Part shown: piece by piece, positions 10,501 through 18,690 of the stretch
Layout of the letters: each line of letters opens with the position of its first letter
Numbering within the stretch: the stretch's first letter is position 1
From: Gonocerus acuteangulatus
Lineage: Eukaryota; Arthropoda; Insecta; Hemiptera; Coreidae
Length of the DNA stretch: 64,000 bases
Assembly: GCA_946811695.1 (NCBI GenBank)
Contig: OX328128.1
Coordinates: 25,762,701 to 25,826,700, forward strand
Reading direction: 5' to 3'
Notes under the pieces: model-generated
Database searches by the model: none
What the model saw: the letters and a program-made list of their open reading frames with translations, nothing else
What the model was told of the DNA's origin: nothing
Program-made: the position numbers and the translations under genes

Positions 10501-11764
10501 ATTAACCATGGTTTCCTATATGTGTGTGTGTGTGTGTTCATGAGTATTTGTGTGTGCAAGCAGGTACATATTTGTACGTATGTGTGTGAGAATATATGTA
10601 TTTTATAATTAGAGTTATTCTAGTTTTGTTTAAATTATATATATTTTGTTGTACTCTTTGATTGCTGCTTTGAGCATGTGCGTATATAAGGGGGGGGGCT
10701 GAGGGGGCTGCAGCCCCCAAAATTTTGATTTGATCGGTAAAAATTTGATAAAACTCTTAAAAATAAATTAAATAAGATCATTTAGTTCATAAAACATATT
10801 CTATTTCGGGTGTAATAGCGTTTAAGTTGGCTAAAACTCTTCCAAGATCTAAATTGTTAGTATTCCATGCACCGGAAATAGTCTCAGCCCCCCCCCCGAA
10901 ATTTTCCCCACCGAAATTATTTTCTATATACGTCCATGGCTTTGAGTTTTACATTTTATATAGTCATTATATTACAATGGAGGAAACAACGACCCGCATG
11001 GTATGGCGAAAAAAAAAATAATAAAAAAAAAAATAAATAAAAAAATGTCTGTTCAGGAAATCACTTTTCTGACTGATTTCTTACTTTTCTTTCTGAAATA
11101 TGCCCTAAAAAATTTGAACTCCAGCAAACTTTTATATTTTTGTGTCAATTTCACAAATAATTTAATTTATGTGTTACTTGATCTTAAGGGCACACAACTG
11201 GGATTTCCCATACTTGAATGATGCAAGCAAAATAAAAAAAACTTATAAAGGAAAATAACTAGAACACGTAAATATACAAAATAACTACAGATGACTAATA
11301 AATTCGTACTATATAACTTGAAAAAAAAAACGAAAAGAACAAACATAAAACAGCAAGTATAAAATTAAAAACATAAATATGATTCGTTTAATATTTAATT
11401 CTAAAAAAAAGTGTGGTAAACTTTTTTTCTCTCTATTTATTTAGTAAAGATGAAATGTAATTAAAGAAATGATGAAAAAATACTAAAATGTTGCTTTCTT
11501 TCTAGAGAAGTTCATTTCTAAAAAATGACGTGTTGCTAAAATTTAAGAATTTTAGTGAAGTACTCAGTATAATTTGCCTTAATGTTTAAATAATTGTTTA
11601 GATAATCTTTTATTATATTAATCTTATTTTAGAAGTATTAGAATGTTAAATAATATTTATTTTGTTGTTTATTTCTTTTTCGTTTTTTTTATTTGCAGAT
11701 GATCACCGCTGTTACTAGTTATGTAATCATTTTAATGCAGTTCGGACCTAAGTTAATTGTGTAA
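1287..11764 (+). CDS. Insect gustatory receptor (Gr, 7tm_7), join(1287..2219,4704..4772,6502..6591,11699..11764)
   Basis: Predicted seven-transmembrane ligand-gated chemoreceptor channel of the insect Gr family, acting in sensory-neuron membranes; the ligand cannot be inferred. The joined frame has 385 codons, within the usual 350-450. The N-terminus has DIFGAIKPYLFLSRLL (residues 23-38). Hydrophobic spans lie at about 51-69, 86-107, 168-195, 249-275 and 283-299, with the last in exons 3-4. The pre-TM5 stretch YNKLCDLCENVEKEY (232-246) fits the family pattern. The C-terminus FSAFGLFPLDHTLIYS, then TSYVIILMQF, is the diagnostic TM7 signature (TYxxxxxQF, with S replacing the first aromatic position). 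All introns are phase 0 with GTAAGT donors and pyrimidine-rich CAG acceptors. The start ATG has the context ACGATGG; an in-frame Met at codon 11 is an alternative. Short last exons split in phase 0 are typical of Grs. The overall look is nearest to Gr28/Gr43a-like receptors, but the subfamily is uncertain. Confidence 0.93.
2312..2958. repeat. Duplicated segment, filled copy (intron 1)
   Basis: Bases 2312-2383 plus 2641-2958 match 4977-5354 in intron 2 with few differences. The present copy is split by a LINE 3' fragment. The shared sequence contains a Penelope-LTR-like stretch on the minus strand (about 2641-2700) with AAAACGTTGGCAATAAAA, so the duplicated unit may itself be a mobile-element copy rather than a local duplication. 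Confidence 0.8.
2384..2633 (+). mobile_element. 5'-truncated CR1/L2-type LINE 3' end, TSD TAAAATT
   Basis: It matches the last coding bases and 3' UTR of the RT fragment at 13.36-13.60 kb, including the coding tail KDLFNGE and the run TTGATTGGCCGAGGCTGTAA. It ends in (ATAA)n-type repeats, as CR1/L2-group LINEs do. The uninterrupted paralogue at 4977-5354 shows the empty site, which fixes the insertion exactly and gives a target duplication of up to 7 bp (TAAAATT, 2377-2383 and 2634-2640). Confidence 0.85.
3298..3540. repeat. Two further copies of the start of the unknown fragment
   Basis: The segment coding MQKELQS at 4051-4020 (minus) recurs on the plus strand at 3298-3340 (AATCGATCCATGCGAAAAGA, read as MRKELQSMISSFEKK) and on the minus strand at about 3490-3525 (MQEELQS). 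Three copies in mixed orientation within 750 bases suggest terminal repeats or shuffled exon pieces of one source. Confidence 0.5.
3669..4051 (-). pseudogene. Frameshifted coding fragment of unknown protein
   Basis: Two minus-strand frames join into one protein-like reading. From 4051 the first frame gives SKYELVMDSLSLTVTTHFYV and later GFQAPVFPPNPAYPGRK. Near 3805-3815 the sense switches frame to EGPHQAEKNEDNKKLMPYI, then EEHKDFYYEILGWPTTINLD, ending EEVQDD and a stop at 3669-3671. The composition is that of a real polar C-terminus. I do not recognise the family. It lies antisense in intron 1 of the receptor. It could be a retroposed gene end or part of a transposon; a single one- or two-base shift separates the frames. 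Confidence 0.5.
4391..4502. repeat. (CT)n then (TA)n microsatellite
   Basis: A CT-rich run passes into about 29 TA units inside intron 1 of the receptor. Confidence 0.95.
4704..4772 (+). CDS. Gustatory receptor exon 2 (codons 312-334)
   Basis: A 69-base exon between TTTTATTTTCAG and GTAAGT. It encodes VNAFSLVIYDICMEDE followed by TNLLINN. This is the intracellular loop before TM7, where Grs usually have a short linker exon. Confidence 0.88.
4815..4945 (+). mobile_element. SINE body/tail (same family as 55.35-55.55 kb), head missing
   Basis: It shares GCCCTATCCTGG, GGGTGGTAACCTATAGATAA and the tail AATGGACGTTAAAATTTAAA with the minus-strand copy at 55.35-55.55 kb, which has a tRNA-Leu-like head. 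The head is absent here. It sits just after the exon 2 splice donor of the receptor. Confidence 0.65.
4977..5354. repeat. Duplicated segment, empty copy (intron 2)
   Basis: Paralogue of 2312-2958 lacking the LINE insertion; it reads TTTTAAAATTAAAATGAG straight through the site. The two copies differ at scattered positions, so the duplication is not recent. Confidence 0.8.
5525..5830 (-). other. Protein-like minus-strand frame, unidentified
   Basis: The frame reads LPPSILVEIQDHFLINERTN followed by LILEGHKAKLL and ends after about 95 codons. Further along the minus strand (5440-5360) a related-looking stretch gives SLSDGFAFLGFRVRFLEVL. No ATG in good context, domain or splice sites are evident. 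It may be a decayed gene or transposon piece in intron 2; I do not recognise it. Confidence 0.25.
5987..6236 (-). mobile_element. MITE with ~35-bp TIRs (copy 1)
   Basis: The ends are inverted copies of CATATCGCACTAGTATTTCT then AAAGTGACACAACTC. The interior matches the elements at 45.66-45.90 and 55.00-55.25 kb in the reverse orientation. About 250 bp, no coding capacity. The superfamily is unresolved because the target duplication is masked by a TA tract on the left and a TG tract on the right. Confidence 0.8.
6502..6591 (+). CDS. Gustatory receptor exon 3 (codons 335-364)
   Basis: A 90-base exon between ATTTTTTTCAG and GTAAGT. It encodes a hydrophilic stretch and then FSAFGLFPLDHTLIYS, the conserved entry into TM7 (family pattern FxAxGxFxLdxxLLxs). 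Confidence 0.92.
6688..7137. mobile_element. hAT-type MITE, TIR CAGGGCCGCCACAT, TSD CTTGTACT
   Basis: The inverted termini CAGGGCCGCCACAT lie inside a perfect 8-bp duplication CTTGTACT (6680-6687 and 7138-7145), as expected for hAT transposons. The 450-bp interior is non-coding and GC-rich at both ends. It lies in intron 3 of the receptor, directly before the long inverted repeat. Confidence 0.92.
7153..7886. repeat. Near-perfect inverted repeat, ~350-bp arms, 35-bp loop
   Basis: Arms 7153-7503 and 7539-7886 are reverse complements with only a few differences; the loop is 7504-7538. No coding frame, no obvious target duplication. It could be a foldback transposon or an inverted duplication. 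It lies in intron 3 and would be transcribed with the receptor pre-mRNA as a long hairpin. Confidence 0.92.
8037..8310 (+). other. Two overlapping protein-like frames, unidentified
   Basis: One frame reads RLEKLEALPDDITLEDKLIA, then LLTKLLHCKTQEPYPEDKDH, stopping at 8236-8238. A shifted frame continues with DDTFWVCNPKLCNLDGSTLK, then NLVSALKYIMQ and a stop. The acidic/hydrophobic pattern looks like a decayed coding sequence with one frameshift. I recognise no family. It is in sense orientation in intron 3. Confidence 0.35.
8390..9545 (+). mobile_element. Interspersed repeat with four ~120-bp tandem units
   Basis: The units begin near 8519, 8643, 8766 and 8890 and share GTGTGCCAAGTTTGGTCAAA and GGAACAAACATACAGACAG. 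Direct repeats AACATCAAATATAGGTTCT flank the array (about 8392 and 9017). Three further units lie at 20.58-20.93 kb. This style of tandem repeat is common in insect Helitron-like elements, but no terminus was found here, so the class is open. The short open frames inside are incidental. Confidence 0.6.
9575..9640 (-). mobile_element. Decayed Penelope-LTR-like fragment
   Basis: The minus strand reads CCTGATGAAATCAACCCAAA then ACAATGGCAAAAATA, which resembles the CTGATGA-stem-AAAAC-TGGC layout of other Penelope LTRs in the window. Stem II is not preserved. Confidence 0.3.
9641..10666. other. Intron 3 DNA without recognisable feature
   Basis: AT-rich sequence; a (TG)n run at 10516-10536. I see no coding, RNA or mobile-element signal. 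Confidence 0.6.
10675..10938. mobile_element. hAT-type MITE family M (copy 1), TSD GCTTTGAG
   Basis: The termini CATGTGCGTATATA and TATATACGTCCATG are inverted. A perfect 8-bp duplication GCTTTGAG flanks them (10667-10674, 10939-10946). The ends hold G- or C-runs next to CTGCAGCCCCC. Copies also occur at 19.997, 46.0 and 48.027 kb. Non-coding, 264 bp, in intron 3 of the receptor. Confidence 0.93.
10947..11698. other. Last part of receptor intron 3, no feature
   Basis: A-rich DNA ending in the pyrimidine tract and CAG acceptor before exon 4. Short plus-strand frames here have no protein-like character. Confidence 0.6.
11699..11764 (+). CDS. Gustatory receptor exon 4 (codons 365-385 and stop)
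   Basis: Terminal coding exon after TTTTATTTGCAG. It encodes MITAVTSYVIILMQFGPK, then LIV and a TAA stop. The TYxxxxxQF-like end of TM7 identifies the gene family. A polyadenylation signal AATAAA follows at 11794-11799. Confidence 0.93.
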   Translation: MITAVTSYVIILMQFGPKLIV

Positions 11765-11793
11765 AGCAGTTATCAATAATTATAACAAAGTTA

Positions 11794-11799
11794 AATAAA
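11794..11799 (+). promoter_or_regulatory. Candidate poly(A) signal of the gustatory receptor
   Basis: AATAAA lies 30 bases after the stop codon, followed by an AT-rich stretch. Such short 3' UTRs are common for Grs, but the hexamer is frequent in this AT-rich DNA, so the call rests on position. Confidence 0.5.
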
Positions 11800-11989
11800 T
11801 TTGAAGTGTGAAATTGTAATTACTATACTATATTAAAAAATAAGAATCCTTTTTTAGTAAGGTAATTTTATTAAAGACATAGCCTTAGATATCTCAGACA
11901 ATCAATATACTATTAATAAAAAACAGACTTTTATCCTTCATCTTCTCTATCATCCTGCTTTGTATCTTCACCACTTTTCATCACCGAGA

Positions 11990-12335
11990 CGCCTTAGTGA
12001 AAGTCAGCTAAGCATCATGATCCCAAGCCAGCGCCCTCATGTAGTTCAGACTCGTTGCCTTTCTCCATCCAAGGCTGGAGATTTGGTTCATCAATAGCCA
12101 TCTAGGTCTCCCTCGTGGATGACATCCAATGAGTCGAACCCGCAGTGCAAAATGCTTTTTCTTACAGGCACGTACTCTATGACCACCCCTTATCTTCTCA
12201 TTCCTGTCTGTACTTGCCTGTACATGTCAAGCTTGCCACTCTCTGGAGGTACTTCATTTCTGCGGCTGTAGTCCTAGTCCAGCATTTGTTCTTTAGAACC
12301 CAGCTTTCACTTCCCTACAGAAGGCTACGTTATGT
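11990..12335 (-). pseudogene. Decayed non-LTR RT C-terminus (RTE-like)
   Basis: The minus strand reads GSESWVLKNKC, AAEMKYLQRVASLT and, after shifts, RRLGRPRWLLMNQISSLGW. These match the post-RT region of RTE-type retrotransposons (YGSESWxL, AAEMKFLRRV, GRRxxGRPRxRW). Several frameshifts and stops. It lies convergent to the receptor, 230 bases past its stop. Confidence 0.7.
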
Positions 12336-12840
12336 AGGGGAGAAGGAGCGGGTCAAATGAACTTTGCCAATATGGAGACGGGATTATCAACGATTTGGGT
12401 TGAAAAGAGTTTTGATATAACCATGAGGAAACGCGTAATACTTATGTTAATGGCATAATTGCTATGTGTTTCCACTCACTCAAGGTTCTATCGAAACTCT
12501 AGTCAATCCAACTCGTTGATAATATAGATCACTGGTTTTTCGGTGGAAAATGGGCAGATATGCAATTTAGCATCTTATTCAGTTCTAGATAAATCCCAAA
12601 GACGCATTTTCCTAGCAGAAACAAGAACAGCACAAAGGACACAAGCAACACTAAGAACTCAAATAACAAATAATGAAAAGAAATCTCCTAAAAAACACAA
12701 ATCTGCAGGTAAATTGCGTTGAAAACAAAAAGTAAACAAGACGGTTACTACAACGGGCAATAGAATTGCTCATAGGAATAGACCAATAGAAATAGATATG
12801 CTGCGTTGAAGCTAATACTTGAGTACCAAAGGACCTAATA
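12336..12840. other. Repeat-like DNA without genes
   Basis: The stretch around 12455-12520 (GCTATGTGTTTCCACTCACT, AGTCAATCCAACTCG) resembles the direct repeats inside the foldback at 62.2-62.95 kb. Nothing else recognisable. Confidence 0.5.
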
Positions 12841-12844
12841 AAAA

Positions 12845-13600
12845 ATGCAGTTTAAAAGGGTGACTGCGGTGAAAGATTTGGGTATTCACATGGATTCTGC
12901 GCTAACGTTCAAAAATCATGTTGACAACGTTTGCAAGAAGTCTGTGAAGACATTGGGTTTCCTGTGGAGAAATGCTCGGGACCTTAAGGATAAACAGGGA
13001 TTTTCTGCACTCTACACCAGCCTGGTGAGGTCCCAGCTGGAGTATGCCACGGTAATCTGGCGGCCGTATATAGCTGAGGATATCAGCAGACTCGAGAAAA
13101 TCCAGAGAAGGTTCCAGCGATTCCTCGAGAGAACAATTTGTTCTGAGACCGCTGTGTCTTTAGAACCCTTGGAGATCCGAAGACAGCGTGCGGACCTTCT
13201 ATTCATCTATAGATTATTACAAGGAGAGCTGGACTGTCCCGAACTCCTCGCATCAATTCATTTGCACGTTCCTCCAGTCAGGCTAAGAAGATGCAGTCAA
13301 TTCGTACCGGTACAACACAAGACTCGGCACTCAGCATTTAGAGATGTAGTGTCTAGGTGTTGTCGGATTTGGAATGGTACTATTACTAACAAAGACCTTT
13401 TTAATGGTGAAATTTCCAAAAAATATCTGAAGTCGGTTAAAATGAGTATATAGCTGAGACTTTATTTTATATATTTATTTAATTTGGATTTGATTTTGTT
13501 TTGCTAGTACTGTTATATATATTTATTATTTTTAATTTCTGTTTGACTACAATTTGATTGGCCGAGACTGTAATTGTTGTAAATTATAAATAAATAAAAT
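12845..13600 (+). pseudogene. CR1/L2-type LINE: RT C-terminus and 3' UTR, 5'-truncated
   Basis: The open frame 12845-13453 (202 codons) encodes the thumb and C-terminal part of a non-LTR reverse transcriptase: VKDLGIHMDSALTFKNHV, SLVRSQLEYATVIWRPY and LEKIQRRFQRFLER are characteristic. The palm with FADD is missing, so this is a 5'-truncated dead copy whose remaining frame is intact. The 3' UTR (13454-13600) ends in ATAAATAAAATAAAAA. The same 3' end occurs at 2384-2633. The clade (CR1/L2/Daphne group rather than jockey) is judged from the C-terminal motif style. Confidence 0.85.
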
Positions 13601-13779
13601 AAAAACCAAGACGAAGGATATCGGTGGTGAAGAAGAGGTCTCAGGACGATTCCTAGGCCCAGACAGTCCGGTTAATTAAGATCTGTCGTTTACTCAACAA
13701 AACCTGTCATTTACCTACACATTTTATAAACCTCTGGAACTGCCTTCACAAAACAAAGTTCTTTCATTTTAAAATTCAT

Positions 13780-13945
13780 TATAACTTACATCGCTCAGGT
13801 GCGACATAGTGCCGTCACCAATCTCGGTCTACTTCTGGACGATATCCGGCCAACTTTTCATATCTGACCTCCAGGGTTCTTCCCCAAGTCTCTCTTGGCC
13901 GTCCAGTCCTTCGCTGATCTCGGTGTTCCATTCTAGGCCACAGTC
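13780..13945 (-). pseudogene. Retroelement pol C-terminal fragment
   Basis: The minus strand reads RMEHRDQRRTGRPRETWGR then TLEVRYEKLAGYRPEV, the basic GRPRxxW stretch found after the RT domain of many insect non-LTR elements. Too short to classify. Confidence 0.45.
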
Positions 13946-14300
13946 AAGTAATTTTGGTATAATCTACAAATACTGTTAAATTGTCAGACTGGACGGCATT
14001 TGTGTATTGCTCTGCTGTAACCTGTTCCCAGGCCCTTCTGATGAAACGGATGAGGTGCTCCCTGTAGACTAAATCTTTAATGTGTCCTCATGCGAAGAAA
14101 TTCAAGGTCGTAAGGTCTGGAAATGGAGCCGTATCCGACTCCGGCTGGGAATTTACCAATGTCGGAAGCCCTCTTATAGAGGGCTGGACAACCGTCACCT
14201 TGGAACCAGCTGCCCAATCTCTCTGCCAAAAGGGCTTCCTCCAAGAACAGTGATGGTTCATTATCGGGGAATGCGTGAAAAGACTACGTTAAGTCGAGGG
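13946..14300 (-). pseudogene. Tc1/mariner-like transposase C-terminal remnant
   Basis: The minus strand reads PFPDLTTLNFFA, a stop in place of the expected Trp (TGG to TGA), then GHIKDLVYREHLIRFIRRAW and EQVTAEQYTNAV. This matches the PDLTPLDFFLWGHxKxLVY region that contains the third catalytic position in mariner-type DDE transposases. No termini found. Confidence 0.62.
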
Positions 14301-14621
14301 GTCAAAAAATGAACCTATTATTTCATTTTTCCACTCAAAATCAGAGACATACTTACTTCAATATTTTTGATCTGATTTTTGAGACGGGAATTGGGGTGAG
14401 AGGGTGAGGGAAGGGCGGATAAAACAAAATCTTTACTGACTTTTATATATGTAAGTATTTTAGTTGTTTCCTTTTTTCACGGAAAAGAAGCAAAAACAAG
14501 ATATATGCCAAAGGACTTTTTTCCTATATTTTTTTGTCTTGCAAGGATTCCTGAAGTTTGGCCGTTTTTTGGGAGGGGGGGGGGGGGGTTCTCCTTTATA
14601 TATTGTTCTTGTTTTTGATTT
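14301..14621. other. No recognisable feature
   Basis: AT-rich DNA with a G-run at 14574-14588. Confidence 0.6.
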
Positions 14622-14850
14622 GGCATTCTCCAGCGGTCGGTTTTTTTAACGTTTTATTTCGCAGAAATACCACTCTTCTTCATCAGTCAGTAGTTATCCA
14701 TATTCTTTAACATTTTTATTTTTATTATTATTATTTAAAAAGAAATGTTTAAAAAGAGTAAAAAAATATATGGACAACTCTCTGATGAAGCAGAAAGTAA
14801 TTCCTTCGAAAAATTCCGTTAAGAAACCAACCGCTGGAGAAGGCCGTTTA
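14622..14850. mobile_element. Inverted Penelope LTR pair (family B), interior deleted
   Basis: Minus strand 14690-14622 and plus strand 14778-14850 share CTGATGAAG, a GAAA box and ACCGCTGGAGAA. The plus copy has CTGATGA at 14782-14788, GAAG/CTTC as stem II and GAAA at 14808-14811, followed by AATTC. The minus copy has CTGATGA at 14686-14680 and GCGAAATAAAACG. Only about 90 bases separate the arms and no coding region is left. Confidence 0.6.
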
Positions 14851-14897
14851 AAAAACAACAATGGTTTTCCCAATTGAAGAAACCTCATCGCACACAC

Positions 14898-14899
<2 letters not shown>

Positions 14900-14953
<54 letters not shown>
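14900..14953. repeat. (TA)n microsatellite, left flank of element F2
   Basis: TA units directly abut the terminus of the inverted-repeat element, consistent with insertion at TA. Confidence 0.95.
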
Positions 14954-14958
<5 letters not shown>

Positions 14959-15487
14959 GTCCCAGTATATGTGTCCACCCCCTTTTCCTTCTAGAGTTGT
15001 TGGAATTTTGATATGAAACTTGGTAGGTCTTAGTTCATGTTGCATGAGGTTTCTTTTGAAGGTTTAGTTGACTTTGTAACATTCTCCAGTTTTTCTCCAG
15101 CGCATCTAACTCTTGTTTTTCCAATGGCAGCAGGTATTTTTTTTATGACGAATTCTGATAGAACATTTAATTTTAAGACTAATTTATTCCGAGACATCTT
15201 GTGATTCGACACACCGTTTGCGCGTAAAACGCAAAAAACTGAAACATATCGCCCTTTTGTAGACAAATTCCTATTTATCACTGAAACCAAGCCTTGTACG
15301 TAAAAATACCTCAATGTAAACGTTGTAGCCTATTAATTTTCCTTTCAGATGATACCAAGATCAAAGTTGTAGATTAAATATTTAACGGGGTATTATGAAT
15401 GAAAACACAGGCAAATTTTTGTTTGAAGTGTGTCAGGATTAAAAAAAAAAAAAAAAAATGTGAGAAAAAAAACAATATGCCGAAAAG

Positions 15488-15545
<58 letters not shown>

Positions 15546-16449
15546 TAAGTACAAGGTCTAATTTAATAAAAAAGAATAAATAAAACAAAATTAGAAAGGT
15601 AAATAAAGGAAGGAAAAAAAAAAAAAAAACATTTCCTGACTCCCTAAGGAAAGCACACCTTTCACCGGGAACATGGGATGAGTGGTTGTGCGTTGCTTAA
15701 CATAGTAGGGCGCTGACGACCGTGAGGTTTTTCGCCCCATATTTTCTAAACAAACAAGATCAAAGTTGTAGATTAAATATTTAACGGGGTATTATGAATG
15801 AAAACAAAGGAAATTTTTTTGTTGTTAGTTTTATGATATAATAATTTCATATGGAAAAATAAATTTATTCTGTTCTGTTTTGTAATAATTTTTATATACT
15901 TTTTTCATAAAGTAAATAAGTACTTTTTTTTTATTGTTTATATCAGCTACTTTTTTTTCTATTCATATCGATTTTCTGAATTGTTACTTTTTAAAACTTT
16001 TAAGGTATATTTTTCATTCATAATATCCCGTTAAATATTAAACCTACAACTTTGATCTTGGTATCATCTCAAAGGAAAATTAATAGGCTACAACGTTTGT
16101 ATTGTGGTGTTTTTACGTAAAAGGCTTGGTTTCAGTGATAAATAGGAATTTGTCTACAAAAGGGCGATATTTTTCAGTTTTACGCGCAAACGGTGCGTCG
16201 GATCAAAAGATGTCTCAGAATAATTTAGTCTTAAAATTAAATTTTCTATCAGAATTCTTCATAAAATATACCTGCCGCCATTAGAAAATCAAGAGTTAGA
16301 TGCACTGGAGAATAACTGGAGAATGTTACAAAGCCAACTAAGCCTTTAAAAGAAACCTCATGCAACATAACTAAGACCTGACCAAGTTTCATTTCGAAAT
16401 TCCATCAACTCTAGGAGGAAAAGGGGGTGGACACATATACTGGAACACC

Positions 16450-16452
<3 letters not shown>
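14954..16452. mobile_element. Foldback element F2 with ~450-bp arms, TIR AGGGTGTYCCAG
   Basis: Arms 14954-15420 and about 16005-16452 are inverted copies with moderate divergence. The outer ends are AGGGTGTCCCAGTATATGTG and its inverted match, with TTCC for TCCC. Both sides sit in TA tracts, so TA is the likely target. The loop contains a LINE 3' fragment. The short open frames in the arms are mirror images and not genes. Terminal sequence and TA target suggest a Tc1/mariner-type non-autonomous element. Confidence 0.82.
15424..15755 (+). mobile_element. LINE 3'-end insertion with ~52-bp target duplication
   Basis: It matches 52.26-52.56 kb (3' UTR of the RNase-H LINE), including AAAGCACACCTTTCACC, GGGCGCTGACGACCGTGAGG and the tail CTAAACAAACAA. 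The flanks CAAGATCAAAGTTGTAGATT through ATTATGAATGAAAACA occur at 15356-15407 and again at 15755-15806, an unusually long target duplication. An internal (TA)n lies at 15492-15540. Confidence 0.82.
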
Positions 16453-16517
<65 letters not shown>

Positions 16518-16664
16518 TTATATTAAAATTTGTTATGGATTCTGAACCCAAAGTGCACCTTTCTAGTTGGCACATTCAAATTGTGTCATCGAAAGGACGT
16601 CAAAAGCAGGTCTATTCCTGCGCGCTAACATAATTTCGCCCGATTTTTTCTGACTACTGCAAAT

Positions 16665-16708
<44 letters not shown>
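16453..16708. repeat. (TA)n tracts flanking a 150-bp repeat fragment
   Basis: TA runs at 16453-16511 and 16672-16708. The segment between contains CCTGCGCGCTAACATAATTT and is probably part of the host repeat into which F2 inserted. Confidence 0.8.
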
Positions 16709-16712
<4 letters not shown>

Positions 16713-17500
16713 TGTTACAGTATGTTTATATAAATATGCACACCTCTTTGGGGTGGATATTTCTAGAAAGAATTTCTGGATTGGCTCATCGGGCCCATGC
16801 AGGCAAGGAGGAAACGCGCTAAAAAATATCTCTCTACTTATGATTTAGGAACACTAGAGTATTATCCAGTGATCTGGTCTACACTCGAAGAAGGCGAACA
16901 GGGTAATAATTTCTGATTCCACCTACACTCCAGGGCATGTGTGATGTTCCCCTATATACGAAGGAGCCGTTATCAGTAGGAAGGTTCCCGCGCTGATAAG
17001 AAGTGGCGGCAAATAGAAGGGGCGAAAAGGGGAGGGGGTGTTGTCGATACCTACCTTCCCCTATATCCCCTCCACAATTCTACCTTTCCCCTCTTCCCAA
17101 CCGCAAACCCAAATACAAACAAAACCTAATACTCCGTTTGGAATACGCCAAATTAGCTCTTTCCAAATAAACTTGATGATACAATGTCCAAAAATATAAT
17201 CCTCATAATTGAATACATTAAAAATAAATGAAATGGATATACTGGGCATTTTGTACTTATAAATTTTGAATCCTCAAAATACTTAATACCAAAGCAAATT
17301 GCAAAAGTGTCTGTAGAATTCAATATCTGGCAGAACCTTCCAAATTTTTCATTTAATTTCAACTGCATTGTCTTTCTTCAGGCATTTAGCTGTTATCCGC
17401 CGTGCCATGCTGCACCTACTTTCTGCATCTAGAAAAGAAAAAAAAAAAAAAAAAAGTAATATTAACATCTAATAACGCAAATCTGTAACTTTTCGGGTTC
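16709..17500. other. No recognisable feature
   Basis: Contains a purine-rich patch at 17000-17040 and a poly(A) run at 17436-17455. Minus-strand frames near 17061-17368 lack protein-like character. Confidence 0.55.
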
Positions 17501-17642
17501 ACAGTTTTAGCGCGGTTCCTCCCTCCCCCATAGGGAGGAACCCCGCTTATAAGGTTGATACAATGAAACAATCCGGAAGTGCCGACAAGAAAATTTCGCG
17601 TTTCAGAACCCCTAGAGACCGAAAATAACGGTGGTTCAAATT

Positions 17643-17646
<4 letters not shown>

Positions 17647-17701
<55 letters not shown>
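17647..17701. repeat. (TA)n microsatellite inside H2
   Basis: It occupies the same position relative to the 3' hairpin as the TA tract of copy H2-b (59577-59633). Confidence 0.95.
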
Positions 17702-17705
<4 letters not shown>

Positions 17706-18009
17706 CTGTTCGCTCATTTCTGGCTTCCCTGATGGTCCGATTTTGATGAAATTTGGTACAAAAATCTGTCGTCCAATTTGAAAGGTCAAGTTCGTTAACC
17801 AGCAAAATCCGCCCACTGGAAGATAGCGTTTGGGGCGAAATTGGCGCAAAAAAAATCGTAAAGCTTACGTTTTTGAGTTCATAAGCTTGTAAGTACTCTT
17901 TTTATAGGCTTCTTGGGCTAGGAAAACGAATGGAACCATTTTGAAGGCGATAGCTTTAACCGTTTTCGAGAAAACTGAAAAAATAATTTTTGAATGCCGT
18001 TTTTGGTGT

Positions 18010-18690
18010 GGGTACTTAGAATCATGGGATTCAGTTGAAACATTTACTGGATGTTCTACTTTCATTAAAACTAATATGTTGAAATTTTGGTTGCGTTTGG
18101 AGTTAAGGAAGGGTTAGAATAAAATATTTTATTAACAGACATAAAAAAGTTTTGGTAACTTTGTATACTTTCCTTAATATCTCGAAAAAGGTTGAGAATT
18201 TGGGAAACGAAAGAATACTATTAGAAAGCTTACTAAATGCTCTACAAAAAAGGTTCTAATAAAAGTTTTGATTAGGCGATGTCAATCGGAGAAATAAGTG
18301 CTTAAAACTTTAAAGTAATTGATTTCGCTTATTCGAACTGTTCTTTTTGTCTTTGATTTTGATACTTAAAATTATGGGATTCAGTTGAAACATTTTCTGC
18401 ATGTTTGAATTTCATCAACACTAATATGTTAAAATTTTGGTTACGTTTGGAGCTAAGGAAGGATTAGAATAAAATATTTTATTAACAGACATGAAATGTT
18501 TTGGGAACTTCGTATACGTTCCCTAATTTCTCGAAGACGGTTAGGAATATTGGTAAACGGAGGGTTACCATGCGAAAGCTGACTAAATGTTCTACAAAAA
18601 AGATTCTGAAACAATTTTTGATTAGGCTATGTCAATCGGAGAAATAAGTGCTTAAACTTTGAAGTGATTGATTTCGTTTATTCGAACGGT
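18010..18690. repeat. Two tandem ~340-bp units in H2
   Basis: Both units contain ATGGGATTCAGTTGAAACAT and TGTCAATCGGAGAAATAAGT. Confidence 0.85.

Noticed and set aside
14694..17849. Frames with long IYIYIY stretches
   Set aside because: Translations of TA microsatellites running into transposon arms.
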